A DNA stretch of 9,917 nucleotides, taken from an uncultured PS1 clade bacterium (lineage in GTDB: Bacteria > Pseudomonadota > Gammaproteobacteria > PS1 > Pseudothioglobaceae). Below the pieces are notes generated by a model. The model worked only from the letters and a program-made list of their open reading frames with translations. It was not told where the DNA came from and searched no databases. The translations under genes and the position numbers were made by a program. The stretch covers positions 1-9,917 of the forward strand of contig CALFDA010000047.1 in assembly GCA_937950605.1 (NCBI GenBank), in the 5' to 3' direction. Below are positions 5,995 through 9,917 of the stretch, piece after piece (within the stretch, counting starts at the first letter, position 1; every line of letters begins with the position of its first letter).

Positions 5995-7071
5995 ATGAAA
6001 CAACCTAAAGTTATTGTTGGATTATCGGGGGGTGTTGACTCCTCGGTTGCCGCTTTACTGCTTGTAAAACAAGGATTTGATGTTGAGGCTATATTTATGA
6101 AAAACTGGGAGGAAGATGATACGAGTACATATTGTAACGCACAACAAGATTTATCCGATGCACAAAAAATAGCCGATAGTCTCGGTATTAAATTGCACAC
6201 GGTAAATTTTTCGAACAATTATTGGGAAGATGTATTTGAACATTTTTTGCAAGAACACAAAAAAGGTCGCACGCCAAACCCCGATGTTTTATGTAACCAA
6301 AAAATTAAATTTAAGGCATTTTTGGATTATGCTTTGAGTCTAGGTGCAAAAAAAATTGCCACTGGACACTATGCTAGAATTATGCAAAAAAATAAGTTTT
6401 TTCAACTAAAAACTGGTTTGGACGAAAATAAAGATCAAAGTTATTTTTTGCACCTGCTAAATCAATACCAACTTTCCAAAAGTTTGTTTCCCTTGGGAGA
6501 AATTAAAAAGAGCAAGGTACGTGAGATTGCCATAAAACATAACTTAATTACCGCAAACAAAAAAGATTCAACTGGTATTTGTTTTATCGGTAAGCGTGAT
6601 TTTTCTAGTTTTTTGCAAACTTATATACCCAAACAACAGGGGGATATGGTTGATGAAAATGAAAAATTTATCAAGCACCATAAGGGCTTAGCATTCTATA
6701 CCATCGGTCAACGCAAAGGTTTAAAAATTGGTGGCGGGTTTGGCACATCGGGAGAGCCTTGGTTTGTTGCCGACAAGCGTTTAGAAAGCAACGAATTGCT
6801 AGTGGTTCAAGGTGAAAACTCGCTATTATTTCATCAATCCTTAAGTGCATCAACACCACATTGGATTGCAACTCAGCCTAGTTTGCCATTAACATGCATG
6901 GCAAAAATACGCTATCGTCAAAATATGCAAAATTGCACAATCAGTAAGGAAAACAACACAATCAAAGTATTATTTGAAAAACCGCAACGCGCTATTACCC
7001 CTGGGCAATCAATTGTTTTTTATCAGCAAAACATTTGCTTAGGTGGTGCTATCATTGAAAGTAGAGAATAA
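5995..7071 (+). CDS. mnmA: tRNA-specific 2-thiouridylase MnmA (TrmU)
   Basis: 358 residues, the usual length. The PP-loop that binds ATP is SGGVDSS (11-17), directly behind the N-terminus, so ATG 5995 is the natural start. The catalytic cysteines are Cys100 in NPDVLCN (95-101) and Cys196 in STGICFIG (192-199). FYTIGQRKGL (234-243) and the C-terminal beta-barrel segment ending PGQSIVFYQ...CLGGAII complete the family pattern. The enzyme adenylates and thiolates U34 of tRNA-Lys, -Glu and -Gln, taking sulfur from the IscS/Tus relay. It acts in the cytosol. No Shine-Dalgarno sequence is visible before the start. Arginine codons are mostly CGN (8 of 10), unlike the methyltransferase module. Confidence 0.97.
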   Translation: MKQPKVIVGLSGGVDSSVAALLLVKQGFDVEAIFMKNWEEDDTSTYCNAQQDLSDAQKIADSLGIKLHTVNFSNNYWEDVFEHFLQEHKKGRTPNPDVLCNQKIKFKAFLDYALSLGAKKIATGHYARIMQKNKFFQLKTGLDENKDQSYFLHLLNQYQLSKSLFPLGEIKKSKVREIAIKHNLITANKKDSTGICFIGKRDFSSFLQTYIPKQQGDMVDENEKFIKHHKGLAFYTIGQRKGLKIGGGFGTSGEPWFVADKRLESNELLVVQGENSLLFHQSLSASTPHWIATQPSLPLTCMAKIRYRQNMQNCTISKENNTIKVLFEKPQRAITPGQSIVFYQQNICLGGAIIESRE

Positions 7072-7187
7072 TCTCCTAGTGCTTAACCCATTGTTTAACT
7101 TCACTTTTTATATTTAAGATTATGCAACAAAACACCTGTAATCTATGGTTTATAAGGCTAATTCTTGATTCGTATATAAAATTTAAT

Positions 7188-7230
7188 AACTCGGTAAATG
7201 TAGGTATATAATGACCGACACTCTCAATAC
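7188..7230. repeat. Dispersed intergenic repeat, copy B
   Basis: AACTCGGTAAAT (7188-7199) is identical to 3152-3163, and TCAATAC (7224-7230) to 3187-3193. Between them ACCG and a CAC motif are shared with small indels. Read on the minus strand, both copies finish with codons for LPS followed by a stop (LPSY here). Confidence 0.55.
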
Positions 7231-7267
7231 CTCACGGCGTAGTTGTTGGTGTGAAATCAAAAAAAAT

Positions 7268-7373
7268 GCTAAGGGATGTTGGAGCATGCAATACTATTTT
7301 TTAACAAGAGTCAAAACAGGAATATTACAAACATACCTCAAAAACACGCGAAAGGTTAGTTAAGTCCCTTAGC
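7268..7373. repeat. Long-range inverted repeat
   Basis: GCTAAGGGA (7268-7276) and TCCCTTAGC (7365-7373) are perfect inverted copies separated by 88 bases. Outside them AAT (7264-7266 or so) and CATT (7377-7380) allow further pairing around a 4-base bulge. This could close a structured RNA domain or mark an inserted element. Confidence 0.45.
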
Positions 7374-7497
7374 AAGCATTAAACCATTATTTGCTATGCG
7401 TCTTCGGCTATCCGCTAGGACTATTAACCAAGATTTGTTTTATAACTAATGATTTTAAGGTTTGCAAATTTTCTACACTTAAGATTAGACTAAATAA

Positions 7498-9342
7498 ATG
7501 GACAATAAACCCGACACAAATATGATACAAAAAAATTCACTGATTGCTTATAAAGGCAAACCTGCACGTATTACTAGCATTTATGCAAATAAGTTTGAGA
7601 TAGAATTTTCTGATAGTTCAACTCTTAAGGTAAGAGAAAAAGATTTTCGCTTTATTCACCCAGAATTTACACAAGTCAGTAATGATTGTTTGCATGCTGA
7701 TTTGTCGATATTAGAAGAGTTTCAACAAGAATTGTTAAGTTTAAAAGAGATTACTGAGTGGCTATTTGATGAATTTACGCCACAAACATCATGGTGTAGT
7801 TATTTGTTGGTAGAAGATGGTTTATATTTTTACTGGCAAAAAAATAAAGTATTTGTGCGTCCTGCACAGCAAGTTGAAAGCGTTAGAACTAGACGTTATG
7901 AAGAAAAATTGGCTACTGAGAGTTTGGCGCGTTGTATTGATAATTTATCAAAAAACATCTTTGATAAGCAAGATGAACCATATCTAAAAGAAATTGCTAG
8001 AGTGGCACTAAATCAATCTAAAGGTGCCAAAATTTTAAATCGTATCGGAATAGAAAATTCGTCCGAAGCTGCTTATAAATTGCTGCTTAAAATAAAATAT
8101 TTTGCCCCGAGTTTTAATCCCTATCCAGCGCGTTTTGGTGTTCTAGCAGATGAGCAAATTAACGTTGAATGTCCACACGTTGAACGCGTTGATTTAACCC
8201 ATTTAAATAGTTATGCAATTGACAATGAAGGCTCAAGCGATGCAGACGATGCAATTAGCATCGAAGGCAATAAATTATGGGTGCATGTGGCTGATGTTGC
8301 TACCATTGTAGCGTCAGGCTCAGATTTAGATTTGTATGCGCAAGTGCGTGGTGCTAATTTTTATCTGCCCGAAAAAATTATTCATATGTTGCCTGTTGCA
8401 GTTGCTAAAACTTGCTCTTTAGGGGCAACAGATGTTTCTAACGCTTTATCATTTAGTTTTGAGTTTGACGGAAAAAACATTAAAAACATCGAGGTTATGC
8501 AAAGTGTGATTCGTGTGTCAAACACAACTTACGAGAGAGTTGATGAAATCTTAACCAAAAAATCTAATCAAGACTTAACGCAAATTCATAAAATTATTCT
8601 AGCGCATAAAAAATTTAGAGACAGCAGTGGTTCTGTTAGTTTGCACATGCCTCATGTTGATGTTAGATGTATCAATGGAAAAGTATTTATAACACCGCAA
8701 GTTACTAGCACAAGCCGGGATTTAGTGGCTGAAATGATGGTCATGGCGGGACGTGCAATGGCAAAATTTACTAGCGATAACCTAATACCTGTACCCTACG
8801 CATTACAAGATGAAGGGAATTTTTCCGCAGAATTTTTGGAAAAAAAAGATTCATTAACACTCGGCGAATCTTTTTTAGCACTTAAAAATTTTAAACGCTC
8901 TGCAACTTCAGTAAAAGCATTACCCCATTATGGTTTGGGCTTAGATGCTTATTTACGTGTTACTAGCCCAATGCGACGTTATTACGACTTATTAGCACAT
9001 CAACAAATTATTAATTTTATAAATGACAAACCTCTATTGAGCATTAAACAGGTAAAGGAAATTATTGGCAAAGTTAATATTGCATTGTCTGATGTTCATA
9101 AGGTTAGCCGCATCAGTAATGAGCATTTTAAATGTGTATTCTTAATGCAACATCAAAAATGGACAGGCACAGGCACAGTGGTTGATATTCGTGGCGATAA
9201 GGTGTTATTTATGATTCCTGAGATTGCTATGGTGACACAAATTAAGTTTAAAAAACCACCTAAATTAGATGAGCAGATGCAACTGCGAATCAGTCGGGTA
9301 AATTTGGCGAATAGATTAGCGATTTTTGAGGTTGTAAAATAA
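7498..9342 (+). CDS. RNase II-family 3'-5' exoribonuclease (RNB domain)
   Basis: 614 residues. The N-terminus (about 12-55) has a small beta-rich segment with GKPARITSIYANKFEIEF, more like an SH3/KOW fold than the cold-shock domains of enterobacterial RNase II or RNase R. A helical stretch (about 65-205) follows. The RNB catalytic domain starts near 230; its metal-binding aspartates are in AIDNEGSSDADDAISI, giving Asp242, Asp248, Asp250 and Asp251. The second signature AYLRVTSPMRRYYDLLAH (484-501) supplies the conserved arginines 493 and 494. An S1-like RNA-binding domain ends the protein (about 555-613). It should degrade single-stranded RNA processively, releasing nucleoside monophosphates, in the cytosol. 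The ATG at 7498 is used; Met9 is an alternative. No clear Shine-Dalgarno sequence precedes it. It converges with miaB. Confidence 0.92.
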   Translation: MDNKPDTNMIQKNSLIAYKGKPARITSIYANKFEIEFSDSSTLKVREKDFRFIHPEFTQVSNDCLHADLSILEEFQQELLSLKEITEWLFDEFTPQTSWCSYLLVEDGLYFYWQKNKVFVRPAQQVESVRTRRYEEKLATESLARCIDNLSKNIFDKQDEPYLKEIARVALNQSKGAKILNRIGIENSSEAAYKLLLKIKYFAPSFNPYPARFGVLADEQINVECPHVERVDLTHLNSYAIDNEGSSDADDAISIEGNKLWVHVADVATIVASGSDLDLYAQVRGANFYLPEKIIHMLPVAVAKTCSLGATDVSNALSFSFEFDGKNIKNIEVMQSVIRVSNTTYERVDEILTKKSNQDLTQIHKIILAHKKFRDSSGSVSLHMPHVDVRCINGKVFITPQVTSTSRDLVAEMMVMAGRAMAKFTSDNLIPVPYALQDEGNFSAEFLEKKDSLTLGESFLALKNFKRSATSVKALPHYGLGLDAYLRVTSPMRRYYDLLAHQQIINFINDKPLLSIKQVKEIIGKVNIALSDVHKVSRISNEHFKCVFLMQHQKWTGTGTVVDIRGDKVLFMIPEIAMVTQIKFKKPPKLDEQMQLRISRVNLANRLAIFEVVK

Positions 9343-9397
9343 ATTGTGTTTTACGCTAAGATGTCTTTTTTTAACCTTTAGATGATTTTGATTTTAA

Positions 9398-9413
9398 GTA
9401 TGCTTGTGCATAC
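9398..9413. terminator. Short hairpin after the RNase gene
   Basis: GTATGC (9398-9403) and GCATAC (9408-9413) form a perfect 6-bp stem with loop TTGT, 56 bases past the stop. T-rich runs lie on either side but are not adjacent, so termination activity is uncertain. Confidence 0.35.
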
Positions 9414-9436
9414 ATCTATTTAATTCTAGCACTTTA

Positions 9437-9512
9437 CTTTGCAAAAATCTAAACACGAAAATCTGCTACTTAGTAAAACAGTGCAATCATGATTATCTGC
9501 CTTTTTGCAAAG
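9437..9512. terminator. 11-bp inverted repeat between the convergent RNase and miaB genes
   Basis: CTTTGCAAAAA (9437-9447) and TTTTTGCAAAG (9502-9512) are perfect inverted copies. The right arm ends 7 bases before the miaB stop codon (9520-9522). The loop is 54 bases and includes the palindrome ATCATGAT (9487-9494). The position between convergent genes suggests a shared 3'-end structure, but the long loop is unusual for an intrinsic terminator. Confidence 0.4.
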
Positions 9513-9519
9513 AATTTGA

Positions 9520-9917
9520 CTAAACCAACTCCCCTATTAGAGAATTAGCATAAGCATTGGTAATTTTTACATTAACAATTTGACCAATCAAAGATATATC
9601 ACCCCGAAAATGAGTGTTGCGCATATTTTCGGTGCGTCCAAACAAACCATTGTCTTTTTTAGCTTGGCTTTCCACCAAAACTTTTTGCACGCTACCAACC
9701 ATTGACTTAGAGATTTGGTCACTAGATTTATCAATAGTTTTTTGCAAGTGCGCAAGACGTCTTTTTTTAACAACTAATTCTACATCATCAGGATAAGTTG
9801 ACGCGGGAGTTCCAGGTCGTTTAGAATAAATAAAACTAAAAGATTTATCAAAATTAATGTCTTTAATAAGTGCCATTGTGTTAGCAAAATCCTGCTCACT
9901 CTCACTTGGGAAACCGA
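9520..9917 (-). CDS. miaB: tRNA-2-methylthio-N6-dimethylallyladenosine synthase MiaB, C-terminal part (5' end beyond window)
   Basis: The frame is open to the window edge, so the gene starts outside; 131 C-terminal residues are visible. They begin GFPSESEQDFANTM, the end of the radical-SAM domain. FSFIYSKRPGTPAS follows, a near-diagnostic MiaB motif. The TRAM domain comes next (MVGSVQKVLVES...LFGRTENMRNTHFRGD...VNVKITNAYANSLIGELV). The ATG at 9876 is internal. MiaB uses two iron-sulfur clusters and SAM to add a methylthio group to i6A37 of tRNAs reading codons that start with U. The C-terminus stops right after the TRAM domain, shorter than in E. coli. The N-terminal cluster cysteines are not in view. 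Confidence 0.95.
   Translation of the reverse strand, partial: GFPSESEQDFANTMALIKDINFDKSFSFIYSKRPGTPASTYPDDVELVVKKRRLAHLQKTIDKSSDQISKSMVGSVQKVLVESQAKKDNGLFGRTENMRNTHFRGDISLIGQIVNVKITNAYANSLIGELV

Larger units (their letters stand above)
7072..7497. other. 426-base gap with repeat-rich, possibly relic sequence
   Basis: No intact gene was found. It contains dispersed repeat copy B (7188-7230), a separated 9-bp inverted repeat (7268-7276 with 7365-7373) and a G+C-richer patch at about 7395-7425. On the minus strand, protein-like fragments run in two frames. One ends at the TAA at 7356-7358 and includes LADSRRRIANNGLMLAKGLN. The other, further along, ends at the TAA at 7183-7185, is interrupted by one in-frame TAG, and includes LQHPLAFFLISHQQLRREVL. 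A 25-codon plus-strand ORF (7286-7363) also exists, but its GGAG is too close to the ATG. This may be a decayed mobile element or a structured RNA. Confidence 0.4.

Noticed and set aside
7286..7363. 25-codon plus-strand ORF starting MQYYFLTRV
   Set aside because: The GGAG is only one base from the ATG and the sequence lies between inverted-repeat arms; there is no evidence of translation.
7390..7430. G+C-richer patch considered as a tRNA fragment
   Set aside because: No acceptor/T-arm pairing or GTTCRA-type T-loop sequence could be found.
9614..9796. 60-residue plus-strand ORF
   Set aside because: Antisense to the MiaB TRAM domain region, with no support of its own.

Overview
The window reads as an AT-rich gammaproteobacterial chromosome. 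The protein set (a PhoH, MnmA, MiaB and RNase II-like core, a sulfide:quinone-reductase-like flavoprotein, and a large secreted Asp-rich repeat protein) suggests the sulfur-oxidising SUP05/Thioglobus group or a related bivalve symbiont. This placement is an inference from protein character and base composition, not a database result.

Layout. (1) 1-1350: the 3' end of a large surface or secreted protein with two RTX-like modules. It is followed directly by 2.6 copies of a tandem repeat and a gene-free stretch. (2) 1649-3127: a two-gene operon, an FAD-dependent oxidoreductase then a HIT-family (HinT-like) protein, joined by a strong ribosome binding site. (3) 3334-4541, minus strand: an apparently imported DNA-modification module. 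A TSPPY-type DNA methyltransferase is followed, in the -1 frame, by an Endonuclease VII-like HNH nuclease that has no ATG, GTG or TTG start of its own. The two frames overlap at two A_AAG tetramers. Arginine codons in both are almost all AGA/AGG (24 of 26), whereas flanking core genes mostly use CGN. (4) 4885-9342, plus strand: phoH, mnmA and an RNase II-like exoribonuclease gene, each separated by AT-rich spacers. (5) 9520-9917, minus strand: the 3' part of miaB, convergent with the RNase gene.

The core genes concern RNA: PhoH (RNA-associated NTPase), MnmA and MiaB (tRNA thiolation at U34 and A37) and the RNase II relative. The usual miaB-phoH neighbourhood is broken up here. The gene-free stretches are not empty. 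Segments at 3152-3193 and 7188-7230 are copies of one dispersed repeat. The 426-base gap before the RNase gene holds a long inverted repeat and protein-like fragments on the minus strand. Several other inverted repeats sit at gene ends.

The strongest candidate for something undescribed is the methyltransferase/start-less HNH nuclease pair. It could be a fusion made by -1 frameshifting, or a recently broken restriction-like module.
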